From the NCBI GenBank assembly GCA_001466705.2, contig LATX02000211.1, positions 310,001 through 374,000 of the forward strand: a stretch of 64,000 nt of DNA, given 5' to 3'. Shown here piece by piece: positions 47,449 through 58,764 of this stretch. Both the position numbers and the translations under genes were made by a program. Position 1 is the first letter of the stretch, and every line of letters begins with the position of its first letter. The stretch is from Moniliophthora roreri. Lineage: Eukaryota; Basidiomycota; Agaricomycetes; Agaricales; Marasmiaceae. The notes beneath the pieces were generated by a model, which did no database searches, was not told the origin of the DNA, and saw only the letters and a program-made list of their open reading frames with translations.

Positions 47449-47675
47449 GGTGTCGAATGTTGGTGGTGGTGGTGGTGGTAATAAAGAGAGACAGAGAGGG
47501 GACGTGTCAATTGGCCGGAGAGAAAACAAATTTCCCCACTTATCCTCTCGGTTACGCCGAACAGCCTTTCCCGAGAACCCCAGGAACTAACAGTTTCCTA
47601 TTTCGATCATCTCCGTATCAGCCGACGACAACCACCTTCTTGGCCACCATCTTACACATCCCAGAGGACGGAAAA
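47449..47675. promoter_or_regulatory. Shared 227-bp divergent promoter (glutaredoxin / HAD)
   Basis: Both start codons face away from this stretch. It contains a (TGG)n run at 47459-47477 close to the glutaredoxin ATG. I see no clear TATA box, so the location is inferred from gene layout alone. Confidence 0.55.
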
Positions 47676-48694
47676 ATGTCGCCAATTCAAGTTGAATATG
47701 TCCTCTTTGACATGGATGGTTGGTTTTTATGAGTATTCCACTGGTTTTTAGTGGATATTGATCTATAACAGGACTGATGTTAGATTCCGAAAAGATCTAC
47801 ACCGATGTTACTAGTCAGTTTCGCAGAACAATAGGATGTACTCTAATCGGTGGTTAACTGAAAGCTGGTTCTCCAGACGATATTCTTGCACCATTCGGTA
47901 GAGAAATGACTTGGGAAATGAAGGCCGGATGCATGGGTAAACGTAAGTAATACATGTCGTCGCATCGATCCCGACAATTGACAAGTGAATCCGCAGCGGA
48001 ACGAGCAGCAGCCGAGCATTTACTTTCATTCTTTCCCGACATCGATCTTCCGTTGGAAGAGTATCTCCGACAAAGGAACGTTCTACAAGACCAACGTTGG
48101 CCCACGGTACCACTTTTACCGGGAGTGAAGAAACTGGTTCAACATCTCAAGAAACACAATATACCCATTGCAGTCGCGACTGGATCCCGAAGGCGAAACT
48201 ACGAATTGAAGACGGGTCATTTAGGACAAGTGTTTGATCTGTTTGAAGGAAAGGTCGTTTGTGCCGATGACAAGCAGTATGATATGAAGGGAAAGCCCGA
48301 ACCTGACATATTCTTGACCGCAGCAAGGGAATTGCTAGGCAGAGATGTTGGCAAACCAAGGGGTGAGGTGACGCTGAGTCAGTTAGCCGAGAGGGCGAAG
48401 GGACTTGTATTTGAAGACGCGTTGCCAGGGATGCAGGTACGTGGCAGGATGTCGTTGTTGCCAGCGGGTACATTGACTACGCAACAGGCGGGTAAGCGAG
48501 CTGGAATGTCAGGTATGATCGCTGGTCATTTCTGTGCTGCTGTTCGCTGAGCATTGCGTCTTCTAGTCGTCTGGGTACCTGATGCACAGCTATTGAACGT
48601 GGAGTATACTGGCGAAGAGAAACCCGACCAACAACTCAAATCTATTGAAGAATTCAAGCCTGAGGAATGGGGGCTTCCTGCTTACAATTCCTAA
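47676..48694 (+). CDS. HAD-family phosphatase (pseudouridine-5'-phosphatase-like), 247 aa
   Basis: Six exons fit one frame: 47676-47718, 47772-47813, 47877-47942, 47997-48436, 48488-48512 and 48567-48694. All four HAD motifs are present. Motif I is FDMDGLMLDSE (nucleophile Asp12, acid/base Asp14). Motif II is VATGS near 110-114. Motif III is the Lys of GKPEPDIF near 148-154. Motif IV is FEDALPGMQAGKRAG near 189-202. The cap domain between motifs I and II resembles HDHD1/GS1-type enzymes, which dephosphorylate small metabolites such as pseudouridine-5'-phosphate or sugar phosphates. The exact substrate is not determined. A mutated DNA copy of exon 4's end, exon 5 and their introns lies at 57.1 kb. 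Confidence 0.9.
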
Positions 48695-48811
48695 TAAAGC
48701 GCAGCGCAGGGAAGCGTAAAAAATGATTTAGAATTCGTATTATCCATACTGTAAGTATCATAGAATAGACTTAGAATATCAATAACCTGGGGTTGCCTGG
48801 TACATAAAACC
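48695..48811. other. Convergent intergenic spacer, 117 bp
   Basis: It separates the stop codons of the HAD gene and the FAD monooxygenase. Both transcripts must end within or overlap it. Confidence 0.5.
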
Positions 48812-50280
48812 CTATGAAGACTTGAGCTGTGCGAGAACCTCATCACCCAGCCCACTCAAATTCCAAACAATCGTCCTTTGGAACGCGGGTACCATATTCG
48901 CTAGCTTGAGTCCCCATGACATGACAGTGCTCGTCATCACCCCAGCGGCAGCCATGACCAGAACCTTTGTGAGCTTGATCACCCTTAAAGCTCCCTGTCG
49001 ACGGGATGAAGCAAATGCTTCAAGCTTGTCCAGACCCTCCGTGAAGTCGCCCTTCATGTGCTCCGATATGACAGCTCCCAGACCGATAGCATCCCGGATA
49101 CCCAGGTTCATACCCTGCCCACCAGACGGAGGATGAATATGAGCAGCATCTCCAGCTAGGAAAACGAGGCCCGCAGGACTCCCCTCAGCTTCTCCTCCAA
49201 TCTTCTTGAAGAACGTTTCAGCAACAGCTGAACGTATTCTGAACCGCGAGGACCAGTGAACAGTAGCAACTCGCACTGGATTCGGGTTGACGGATGCGTC
49301 CGAGTTCAGATGATATGGCCCTTGGTGATCGATGTATTCCTGGATGACTTCTTTACCGGGATGTGCTGGTGGTGCGCCTTTTGATAGTGGTACCGTGAAT
49401 CCGACACGATATACAGGAAGATCGGAGTGGTATACTTTTGTTGCCGACTCGTTATCCAGCGGCATGTTGAGGAATAAGCCATTGGCGTTCGGAGTAACTG
49501 CGAGGAGGTCAGGTGGTATTTTGGGGGGTTGTGGGGGATCAAAGGTGACGTCTGCCATAATCATTTGTGCAATGGATTTATCTACAGATTCGTCGGGAGG
49601 ACGTCCCTGAGGGTCGCAGAATTGTATTCCAGCCATGTCACGGATCTATGGGGGTATCATTAATCGTGTTCCACAGCATCCTCGATAGACCGGTGCTCAC
49701 CACAGATCTCGCACCGTCTGCGCCGATGACATATCGAGCCGTCACAACTTCTCCCGACTCGAACGAGACGTCAAGACCACGTCCACTCGCGCTCTGCTTC
49801 ATCGAGACTGCTTTGAAAGGTCGAAGTACCGTTATTCCGCGCGCCTGCGCGTGTCTTTGGAGCGTCATCTCTGTCACAGCCTGCGATATTCCAATGAAGA
49901 AGGGATATTTAGTGTATGGCGAAAGCACCGAATAGTCATTCGTGACTATCGGATTGGCATCCCGGTCGAAGAAATGAACACCATTTCCCTTGTTCCCCAT
50001 GTGAACGATGTCTTCGGCACACCCTATCGCATCAAGAGCCTGTCAAACAGTATAAAGTGCATTAGACATGTACCAAGATGAAAATGAAGCTGATCAAACT
50101 GACCTCGAGAGTCCCGGAGTGGATTACGATAGCTCGAGAGGTATTTTCTCCGGCCATGACACAATCAACGATTGCGATGTCATCAACTGGCACGCCGTGC
50201 TTGACCAATGATATAGCGGTCGCTAGACCCGCAGGCCCAGCACCGATGATACAAATTTTGACTTCTTTGGGTAAAAACAT
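48812..50280 (-). CDS. FAD-dependent monooxygenase (PHBH/TfdB type), 449 aa
   Basis: There are three phase-0 exons: 50104-50280, 49701-50039 and 48812-49645. The N terminus has the dinucleotide fold IIGAGPAGLATAIS (GxGxxG, residues 12-25). Exon 2 ends with GADGARSV (about 165-172, the DG motif contacting FAD and NAD(P)H). Exon 3 has FLAGDAAHIHPPSGGQGMNL (GD motif near 337), the FAD ribityl-binding signature. Such flavin hydroxylases insert oxygen into phenolic or other aromatic substrates. The C-terminal part is hydrophobic and lacks the thioredoxin-like domain of phenol 2-monooxygenases. Start is at ATG 50280, just upstream of the fold. There is no cluster partner that would tell its substrate. 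Confidence 0.9.
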
Positions 50281-51000
50281 ATGTCGTTGATGGGGGAGGG
50301 CTATTATCAAAGCTATGGGATCCGAGGTCGTTTATAAAGAGATGAAGGGTTCCACGGGTGCTAACCCAGGCGTCTCTGAACCTTGCTTGATTGAACCAGA
50401 AGCTGATTCGATCAGCAGCCGGTTAAAATTACTGATTGTCGAAGTTCAATATAACCGTCCAAGACAAAGAGTTCCGTTCGAAGATATGAATACAGTCGGT
50501 AAAACGGAGGCGAACGGGAGTTAAGGAGGGTGAAAGAGATGGGCTATGACAGTGCCACTAGATGATGGGATGATGAACTGTATCATGACAATGATGAAGC
50601 CAGCAACGAGGTACGGATAGAATCATCAGCAAGTATATTCGTGAAATCGAAGGCGGTGTGCTCACAATTCATGGCAAGGTCAAAAGGATGATAAATCTGA
50701 ATGGGAGTGGCTCCATCGTTAGTCTCAGCAAGCCGACCGTAGGAGTCCACGAGACCGGTAATATTTACGACTGGATGATATAGAAGCTATGGTGGCATCC
50801 CGTATGAGGTATGGCTGGAGTACGAAGGAGGTTTGTAAAAGTAAAGCGTCCCTGTGTGCATCTCAAGCTGCTCGGCTTGACGTCAAGTCGTCAACCCCAA
50901 CCTGCTTTGGACAGTAAAAACTTGGCGAAAGAATCTGTAGCGTACTAATTGCAGTGAGTGTGTTACTCGGGAAGCGGAATTCTTATGGGTGCATACCGAC
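50281..51000. other. Intergenic, 0.7 kb
   Basis: No gene is recognised. The left end is the promoter side of the monooxygenase. Confidence 0.45.
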
Positions 51001-51480
51001 ATTTCAGGTTGCACTCCAGCGGATTACGAGGATAAGAGAGAAGGCGTCCTGATTGGCGCGCTTTTGCATCCCGCTCGACGCTGAGCGCTGAGAGTCAGAC
51101 CTGTTCAAGTTTCACCACGTGGTTCCAGACCCACTTGTTCAATGTTTTCGCCCCGCGACGACGTTGCCCGCGCTCTGATACGTATGTCTAAATTGCCTTG
51201 GACATGGAATATAGCAAGCTCGTGTACGTCATAATTGACTGTTGTTTCACTTTTGTCCGACTGAAATTTTTTCCTAGGCTTGCCTGTCAATTATCAAGAA
51301 GCTCTATGACTCTGAGGGAAACCGCTGCCCCGTAGCCGACTCACTCTCGAATACGAGAAACCTGGCCTTGGGTCTTCCTGCACTGGTCGCATACTCATGG
51401 AAGTCGCAATCCATTCGCGGGTTTTTAAATTTCAAGTACCGAGATTCAGGTGGATTTCATTAGGTAGGCAGTGTCAGTCT
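51000..51480 (+). pseudogene. Duplicated coding remnant upstream of gene A
   Basis: It matches 58765-59275. Readable pieces are GVLIGALLHPA, then after an intron-like stretch ending TTTTTTCCTAG the words KLYDSEGNRCPVADSLSN and LALGLPALVAYSWKSQSI (frames vary between copies). The pieces look like exons of a protein I do not recognise. Frameshifts are present in this copy. Confidence 0.45.
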
Positions 51481-51715
51481 CATGAGCGCTTCATGCAATA
51501 ACCCGGCGACAGAAGGCAGAACCTCAATTTTTGAGCGTGTATCACAAAATATTACTGGCTCGCATCATTGGACCCACAAAATACAGCCAACCCCAAAGCA
51601 TGCCGGCTTTCGAACACTCAGGCTATATCGGTCGTATTTTCTGGCATGCAACTGCGTCGTGCCTTCTTCCAGAATATAAATTTACCAGCTGGTCTTGGAT
51701 CTGAATGCAAACATC

Positions 51716-52787
51716 ATGGCATCCTCTGTCGCCCTCGTTTTTGCGGTCAACCTAGCAACCATCGGAGGTCATCTCGCAGAAATGATCAGCATATTCGTTT
51801 ACCCAGTTATTGGGTATCTTTGGACGCGCAGAAGAAGAAGAACGAGTACCGCGGATTTCGGTATGGCAGAAATATCACAACCAATACCATCTCTGGAGCC
51901 TACAAGTTCAATAGCTGTTGTAACCCAAACCGTGATCGAGTTGAATGCAATCCTGGAGGGGCTCGAGGCAGTAGCGAAAGATACTATCATGGAGCAAGCG
52001 ACTCAACATAAACTTGAAGAGCTTGTTCGCGATCATAAAGAGTGGGTCTATCACTACTTCCATTTGGAATAAAATGGTGTTGAATGGCCTTGCGCGATGC
52101 AACTTAGCCTAGAGGAAGCCGTATCGCACTTGACGTGCTTACTATATGGGAACACGGATGCCGATAGCATTGACACCCGTCAGAAGGCTTTTGATATTTC
52201 TACAAAAGTCAGTGTTTTGAAGCTGAAAGTCATGGCAAGTTTTCTGTGCACTCATGCGGACAATGTTCTGAAAGCCTTTATAGATGCTTTCATTTCAAAG
52301 CAGAAGATTGAGCGTAATTGGAGCCAGAGACTCTGCGGTGAGCGGTCTGCCGTGGGTGCTGATGTTGCCTTATTCACCTTGCTCGAATCACAGACTGACG
52401 AGGCGGATCTTGAGGCAGGGCTGAAAGGGTTGCCCTCGGTCAGCTTTATGAGGCCCGTATACCCAAGCACAGATTATGTCGGTGCCATACCAACGAAATC
52501 GTTAGCGGCAGTACGTTTTACCACGATTACAAGGATCCACCTGCTCACTGTCGACTTAGGTACCGTCATCCACCAGCTCTGCATATTCAGAGTTTCTACC
52601 TGAAGAGGAGGTCGAGAAATGTCAGCCAGATGCATTTATCGGCGATGCACACCAGCTTGGGCCCGAAGAGTCGATAACTTCAGCTTCTTGCTCCTCGTTT
52701 GGGGAATGTCACGATGAAGATTCTGAGACTACACCTACGAACCTCCCCGAATATCCCTTGCAGATTTATCACAGAGAGACACATTGA
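51716..52787 (+). CDS. Gene A: unknown membrane protein
   Basis: The frame opens MASSVALVFAVNLATIGGHL and has a hydrophobic stretch to VYPVIGYLW, then an Arg-rich stop-transfer-like WTRRRRR. Two introns fit: one with donor GTGGGT near 52041 and acceptor CTTAG near 52111, joining ..DHK to DLEEAVSHLTCLL; and 52513-52559, joining KSLAA to VPSSTSSAYSEFLPEEE. It ends in an acidic Ser-rich tail with stop 52785-52787. A further 5' exon from ATG 51482 (MSASCNNPATEGRTS) is likely because that block is conserved in the duplicate at 59.3 kb, but I could not find a splice that keeps the frame. The family is unknown. The duplicate (gene B) is probably broken. Confidence 0.5.
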
Positions 52788-53206
52788 ATAGACCTTTCCC
52801 TACATAAGTATTCAATATCATATTTTTTTCATTCTAGTATGTAGTACATTCCGATAAGTTTCTATTTGCGTGGCCCTTTATCGTCAACGTTCCATATCAG
52901 ATCAGGATGTCCCACGACCTTAGAAATCCCGTGCTATGTTCACCATGTCCATCAACCATCACTATCGATCTACCCGCACGACCTCAACTTCTTGTATGGA
53001 TCCAAAGTAGAGCATTACAGAGATCCTAGGGCATAATTTATGTTTAATTGAATTGAGCTACCTCGTAAGTGGTACTTTTTTTCCCGTCGAAGCTGAAACG
53101 TTCACTGACGAGATCATTGCACTTGGTTCCGCCAGCACATTTGCTTGAGTCGCTGTTCGATATACCGGAGCTCAGGGTGTGTGAATTCAAATGTCCTATA
53201 TCTAAC
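52788..53206. other. Intergenic, 0.4 kb
   Basis: It lies between gene A and F-box gene 1. Nothing is recognised. Confidence 0.45.
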
Positions 53207-54904
53207 ATGTCACTCAGAACACTCAACAGTGTCAACACGATGGACGTCTTTATCCCGGAACTACTCCCTTTCCCAATCACTAACCACCCCGCCACCCGTG
53301 AAGAAGTGGACAACCCTTATTACCGCATACCGGCCGATATTGATCACCTCGCTGATGCTATGAAAAGGATAGCACTGGACGTCGAAAAATTGCAGGCAGA
53401 CGCGGTTATGCACGAACGAGCCGCGCTTGCCGCTCGACAGAAATCTCTCCATCTCCAGAGAATTTTAAACGCCTACGTGAATGCGACATTGCCCATATTT
53501 CGTCTTCCTGAGGAGATTCTGTCGCTCGTGCTGGAGCATTGCGCCGTAGCCGATACCTCGGGACATGTGTTATCACAATTGGCAGCACCATGGGTATTCG
53601 CGCGGACTTGCCGCAGATTCAGATCTGTCGCGTTGTCAACACCATCTATATGGACTCTCGTCCGACTAAACACGAAGCATATATCGCCTCATTCACCTCA
53701 GACATCACTGAACATGCTTCGTCTATGGTTGGAAAGATCCAATCCTCTGCCCATATCATGTTTAGCTCTGCTAGGGGGTTCAGAGACGAATATAGATAGC
53801 GCCAAAGCTCTGGATCTGCTCGTATCCCAGTGCCGGCGCTGGGTGGACGTGGATTTGAGCTTTGGTTCGCAGGGGGAGCTCTGTTACCGCCTTGCCGACA
53901 AAGATGGGCTAATGCCTCACCTGCGATCCCTTCGAATATCGGTCACGATAACACAAGGGGCCTATCAGCCAGGCCGCGAGGTCTCTCAGGTTTTCTGTCA
54001 TAGTCCAAGCTTAAAAGAGGCGACATTATTCATTTCTTCCCTTATTCCCATCCGACCCGTCATGTCTCTACCATGGCCTCAACTCGAAGAGCTTGCATGG
54101 TCGGTCACTTCCCCTGCCGAGTGTCTTGACATAGCACATTCGTTCACCAATCTCCGATACCTATATCTAGAGATATTGATCGACTCCGACCTCGGAAACC
54201 AACAACTGAGACTTCCGCACCTCCAGCACTTGAAGATGTATGGACCATGCTTTGCCATCATCAAGTTGATGAATCGTCTCATACTTCCTAACCTCACCGA
54301 CTTTGGCATGAATTTCAAAGAATACATCCATTCCGTCGCAGACCGCATTCTGGCTTCCTACGTGAGATTTCAGAAGCGCAGCGTTTGCAGCCCGAGCCAC
54401 TTTTCGGTACCTGTCACCCTGTTCTCTACCCCAAACTCTCCGACCATTGCGACAGATATGCACAGCGTTCGAGAGATATCAATCCAGGTTGGATCGATAA
54501 ACAACAATACACAGGCATTTTTGAATCTCACCCAGACTCCTTTGTTTCGCAACCTCCGGATACTCCATGTGCATCTGGAGGATCTCTCGGAGCCTCTTGT
54601 TACAGAGGTCATCAACCTTATAGAAGCCAGATGTCGATCTGGCTCCCGAGGCACGCTGGAAGAAGTGTCAATGGATGCCATTCAGTACGCTGATCGTCCT
54701 AGTGCATATCTCAGCGCTGATTCGCCGGCAGTGCGCCGGTTGCTGGAACTTAGAAAGCATGGACTCGTTATCCAAGGTCGGATCGTCGATGGGCAATGGC
54801 ATTCGAGTTATCGTGACACTCATTGGGTTTCCGGCGATCTTACCTTGCAGGAGCGTCGCTGGGTCCGATTTGGGTACTGCGATTGGTTGAAGGTTAGCTC
54901 ATGA
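53207..54904 (+). CDS. F-box protein 1, about 565 aa, intronless
   Basis: A coiled coil (about residues 48-92, with MKRIALDVEKLQADAV and AALAARQKSLHLQRIL) is followed directly by an F-box (about 98-150: RLPEEILSLVLEHC to LSTPSIWTLV). About 400 residues of irregular leucine-rich repeats follow (LRSLRISVTI, LPHLQHLKMYG, RNLRILHVHLEDLSE). This coiled-coil plus F-box plus LRR-like layout is very common in Agaricomycetes, probably giving Skp1-bound substrate receptors of SCF ubiquitin ligases. The C-terminal motif RRWVRFGYCDWLK is shared with F-box gene 2 at 61.5 kb. The start could be 53207 or 53240. The frame is open further upstream without an ATG. Confidence 0.82.
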   Translation: MSLRTLNSVNTMDVFIPELLPFPITNHPATREEVDNPYYRIPADIDHLADAMKRIALDVEKLQADAVMHERAALAARQKSLHLQRILNAYVNATLPIFRLPEEILSLVLEHCAVADTSGHVLSQLAAPWVFARTCRRFRSVALSTPSIWTLVRLNTKHISPHSPQTSLNMLRLWLERSNPLPISCLALLGGSETNIDSAKALDLLVSQCRRWVDVDLSFGSQGELCYRLADKDGLMPHLRSLRISVTITQGAYQPGREVSQVFCHSPSLKEATLFISSLIPIRPVMSLPWPQLEELAWSVTSPAECLDIAHSFTNLRYLYLEILIDSDLGNQQLRLPHLQHLKMYGPCFAIIKLMNRLILPNLTDFGMNFKEYIHSVADRILASYVRFQKRSVCSPSHFSVPVTLFSTPNSPTIATDMHSVREISIQVGSINNNTQAFLNLTQTPLFRNLRILHVHLEDLSEPLVTEVINLIEARCRSGSRGTLEEVSMDAIQYADRPSAYLSADSPAVRRLLELRKHGLVIQGRIVDGQWHSSYRDTHWVSGDLTLQERRWVRFGYCDWLKVSS

Positions 54905-55540
54905 CCATGAGTTGTCGAGCCGTGGTGCAGTGCGCCGCTCAGAGGATACGATGGTCTGGCACTGAAACCCACCATCATTCGGAACGCTACCTTGCAATGG
55001 GTTCTGGCTCTTTGGTCTTGATGTATAACTGCTCATCAAGCTCATCAGAAAGCACAAGGCTGGATGGGACCACCGATTTCAGAGAATGTGTATGAAGGAT
55101 TTATGCAGTTACATGTCGAGTCCGTTATCACCTTCAATATAACGCGAAGAGATTCATCGCTCCTTCGCACTTCTTTCCACAACCGTTAGTCCAATGAGAG
55201 CAACCATAGCTTTCGCCAAACCCCCGAGTCAAAGTCACAGACGTGGCAGGTGAATGTTACACCGGTAACTCTTCACCACGATGAGCTGTATTATTATGTC
55301 GAGCTGTCCATTAACTTCAACCGATGCTCAGGATATTAGAAAAGGCTGAATGATGAGACAGATTTTTTTTCCCTCTTCAAACGTAACACAGGTTGACGTC
55401 TTCCGATGTTCTATTCAGATGGCGCCTTCCCAACGCTAGTTCTGAATGCAACCTCCCCCGACTCGCATGATATATAATCAGTTTACCTAAACTTGCTCCA
55501 ATGAAGTATAATCATTCATCCATTGTCATTTTACTAAATC
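54905..55540. other. 3' flank of F-box gene 1, 0.6 kb
   Basis: No gene is recognised. The 3' flank does not resemble that of F-box gene 2. Confidence 0.4.
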
Positions 55541-55735
55541 ACGTCGAAATTTTGGACCAGGTCTAGATACCACTGACAATCTTGATATCGACAACATCTC
55601 AGAAATTCCAGGAAGAGTCGCTAGATGATGTATGAAAAGGCTGGGCTAGCAGCTCGCCAGCCGGTACCGCTGACTACGCACTGTCAAATCATGCAATGCA
55701 GCGTGTTTCGGCACGGACATCTCGTAGATGGGGTA
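55541..55735 (+). pseudogene. 5' fragment of a third F-box gene
   Basis: It resembles F-box gene 2 in order: LDTTDNLDIDNISEIPG (from the linker before the coiled coil), YEKAGLAARQ (for YEEAALAARQ), and ALSNHAMQRVSARTSRRW (for ALSNHAITRVLARTSRRW). The coiled-coil and first F-box helix between these pieces are deleted and a stop lies before YEK. It breaks off at the Trp equivalent to position 61866. Confidence 0.65.
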
Positions 55736-56837
55736 AGTGGATCGTATCCACTCCATCCCTGTGCATCAGCGAAACAGTCGGTTCTGATTGGAGCGCTTGA
55801 AAAGGATAGAATCAGCTGAAAAAGGAAAATAAGACAATTTTTACTTGCCAAGCTAGTTTTGCTTGCTCGTCCTTCGTGTCTCACCGATTGTCCAGTTGCT
55901 TTTACTTTAAATAATAGTTTTTACTTTATTTTACAGTGAGGAAACATTTGGTGGTCCCATCCCTACTCACTACGCACACAAACCTTCCCACCCATTTCAC
56001 TGTTGTCGCCGACCTCTCACCATTATTGCCGCCACCTTCTCATTGCTGACACTCTTGTCATCACCGCGCAGCTACCCCATCCCGCCACCATTTCATGCTT
56101 CGTCCTATCAACATGAACAATTTGCCCAGTGCTAGGCGCGGATCTGCTGTCATCTGTGAGCAGCGAAAATAACTGTGTGATAGAATGTACACACCTGTGA
56201 CATTCATTCCTTCCAACCGGGAACTTTTGATCTACTGACAGCAGCGTAAGTTTTCAGGACCAATACGAAAGCGTGTGACCGACCGAGGGTTTGTGCGTGA
56301 AGCCCGAATGTAGCTCGGATGGGGGTGTAAGTCAACTTATGGTGGACGAGCTTTAGGCAATATTCAGGACAGCATTGATGGCTGAAAATGCAGGGACATA
56401 CCTAGGACTCTTTACAAACTAGCATTGCTTGTGTCTACATCAATTTCCGCAGCCCTCACTGTGAGTGATAAAAGTAATTAGATGAGTATGAGAGATTTAA
56501 GGTTATACTTACCTGTGTACGTGTCGGAATGGTGAGGTTCGTGGTGGTTCAGGTTTAACAAACTTTGCCGCCAGTAGCGGCAATTTTATACCCGCCCGCA
56601 CACCCGAGTTCCGCTAGTGTTCCGCTACTTGAACTTGATCATTTTTCTTCCGACATCAGTAGTGTCCCGGAGTATACAATGTAAGAACGACTTTAAGCGC
56701 AGGTTTACTTTTTCCAGTCAAGGTACCGGATAGTAAGTAGAAAAAGACCGAATATCGGCAAAAGCACTCGGATATCAGTGAAAGCGGCTCCAATCTGGAT
56801 CGACCGTTTTGCTGATGTGGGGGGTTGGGTGTTGGAC
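55736..56837. other. 1.1 kb unrelated sequence between two F-box fragments
   Basis: It replaces the middle of the third F-box copy. It has pyrimidine-rich CCACC/TCACC-type tracts at 55955-56120 and an AT-rich right part. No terminal repeats or gene are recognised. It may be an insertion or a rearrangement join. Confidence 0.35.
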
Positions 56838-57046
56838 ATGATTTGGTTATTGCGATTGGCTGAAGGACTCGATGTCTACTTTGGCTAGTTTCACTTGCCA
56901 TAGTTTCTTGCCACCTTTTATGGAGAATGGACGTCGTTAAGCATATTACCCATTCATAGTGAAAGGCAGGCCTTGACGACTATGTCCTTACAGTGCATAT
57001 GACTGACTCGTTGAGTATCTTTCAATGTAGACCATCGATAAACACC
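56838..57046 (+). repeat. 3' tail of an F-box gene with its flank (duplicate of 63107-63310)
   Basis: It starts inside the codons for GYCDWLKDS, followed by the stop region and about 150 bp of 3' flank. These align with F-box gene 2 (shared GGCCTTGAYGACT and ATGGAGAAT). It is the 3' end of a truncated F-box copy. Confidence 0.7.
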
Positions 57047-57099
57047 TGTGGGATCCAAATTATTGAAAGCAACATACACTTTGCTTTATGTTCAAGCTC

Positions 57100-57326
57100 A
57101 ACGCAGCAAGGGAATTGCTAGGCAGAGATGTTGGCAAACCAAGGGACGAGGTGATGCCAAGTCAGTTGGCCCGACTCGGAGAGGGCAATGGGACTTGTAT
57201 TTGAAGATGTGTTACCAGGGATGCAGGTACATGGTAAGATGTCGTTGTTGCTAGCAGGTACATTGACTACACAACAGGCAGGTAAGTGAGCTGAAATGTC
57301 AGGTATGGATGCTGTTCATTTCAAGG
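57100..57326 (+). pseudogene. Captured fragment of the HAD phosphatase gene
   Basis: It matches 48323-48533: the end of exon 4 (GRDVGKPR..), the whole of intron 4, exon 5 (AGK..) and the start of intron 5. Because introns are included it was copied as DNA, not through mRNA. Differences are mostly G-to-A and C-to-T plus a small insertion. AAG CGA became AAG TGA in exon 5. It abuts the helicase fragment directly. Confidence 0.82.
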
Positions 57327-58638
57327 CTTGCTTCCATGCATATTGGCACCCACATGCAAGCTTGCATACTAGATTGCATCTCAATTCGATGCACTCAGGG
57401 TAGCAATGGGAATTCAGACGGCTGTCATAGCTGGTGGAGATGAGAATCGTGTAACACAGGCAGTGATGCTAGCTAAAGAGAACCCACATCGTTGTTGCCA
57501 CTCCAGGGCAGTTACTCAACCATGTAAAAGGCACAAAGGGCTTTAGTTTGAGAGGCATCAATTTTCTGGTGAGTGTGGCGTTTCTTCAACTATAGCGACA
57601 AGCTAACTCGTTTGTAAAGGTCCTTGATGAAGCTGATCGACTCCTGGACTCTAATTTTGGCATTGCTGTACATGAAATATTGAAAGCTGTGCCAACCGAA
57701 TGCACTACCTATCTCAGGCTCTTTTCTGCTACACTGAACAACAATGTTGCCAAATTGCAACAGGCCAATCTTTGAAATCCAGCCAAAGTATAGGTTTTAC
57801 AAAGTATGTGGCGTTAATCCTGCATGTGTGCGCACTGTATTTACCCAAATTGTCGCAGATGCAAGACAGTTGAATTGCTCCTACAGTACTACTCTCCTGT
57901 CCTTTGGTCAAGAAAGGAGTTGTCCTGGTGTCTTTGCTAAACTCCATGACTCAGAATTCCATCATTGCCTTTGTACAAGCAAAGGCAATCTGTTGAAAGC
58001 GAAAGAAAGCTGTATGTACTGCTGTATATCAAATGCTTACCTGTCCTCAGAAGTCATGCTGCGTATCCTTGGTTTTTGCTCAGTTCCCCTTTATGGTGAA
58101 ATGTCTCTAAGTCAGCAATTAGGTATGGACCATTTTCGACCAAATAGTTCAAACCGCTAAATGACTGCTATACAGTCTTTACAGGTGTGCTCAACCACTT
58201 TAAAAGTGAAGGCTCCAATATCCTCATTGCAATCAATTTGGTTATCCAGTGAGAATACAGGTACTATTCAAAACAAGTCACTAATTCAAAGGATTACATC
58301 CACTGTGTAGGACGTACTGCTCGAGCAGGCCATTCCGGGAAGTCAGTGTTGCTGTCCACGCAATATGATATTGAATATATGCCAAATGTTTGGAGAACAT
58401 TCTCAGGCAGAAGCTGGATTTGTGTCCTCACAATCCCGAAGAAGTAAACATCCTTCGAGAGCGAGTTGATGAGGTGGGGTGAGCCACTACAAATTGGCTC
58501 AAGGAAGAAGAGAAATTGAAGAATGGCAAAGGAAGTTGTAAGTGTTGCAAATTATCGGTGAGCAGTGATAGAGAAGGAGCAGATGATCTGGATACTGTGG
58601 ATATGCCTGCAATTGTTCAAAGGAAGCATAGACTGTAA
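57327..58638 (+). pseudogene. RRP3-type DEAD-box RNA helicase, decayed partial copy 1
   Basis: The motif order is that of the nucleolar helicase family of yeast Rrp3: APTCKLAY (for APTREL, motif Ia), [26 protein letters not shown] (motif II DEAD), TTYL..LFSATL (motif III SAT), VSLLNSMTQNSII, VPLYGEMS, FKSEGSNILIA and [10 protein letters not shown] (motif VI, HR changed to HC). It lacks the Q-motif and motif I. It has a TAG for Gln after KLAY and is missing about 85 bp encoding GLDIPSVDV. It ends DTVDMPAIVQRKHRL, stop 58636-58638. It cannot be a working helicase. The intact gene must be elsewhere. Confidence 0.85.
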
Positions 58639-58764
58639 GAGGGGTTACCCTTCTTTATTCAGTGGATTTTGCTTTCAACTTGCTTTCATGCCTTTTCTTG
58701 TTTGCCTAGTACCTATTGTGTATGTAATGACTCACCATTATACAGTATGTGAAGATTCCTCCAG

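Noticed and set aside
46603..50280. The glutaredoxin, HAD and FAD monooxygenase genes as a biosynthetic cluster
   Set aside because: They lack a core synthase, transporter or regulator, have mixed orientation, and resemble housekeeping neighbours.
51482..51679. The frame MSASCNNPATEGRTS.. as a complete small gene
   Set aside because: It is more likely a 5' exon of gene A. The block is conserved in gene B, but I could not fix its splice, so it is mentioned only under gene A.
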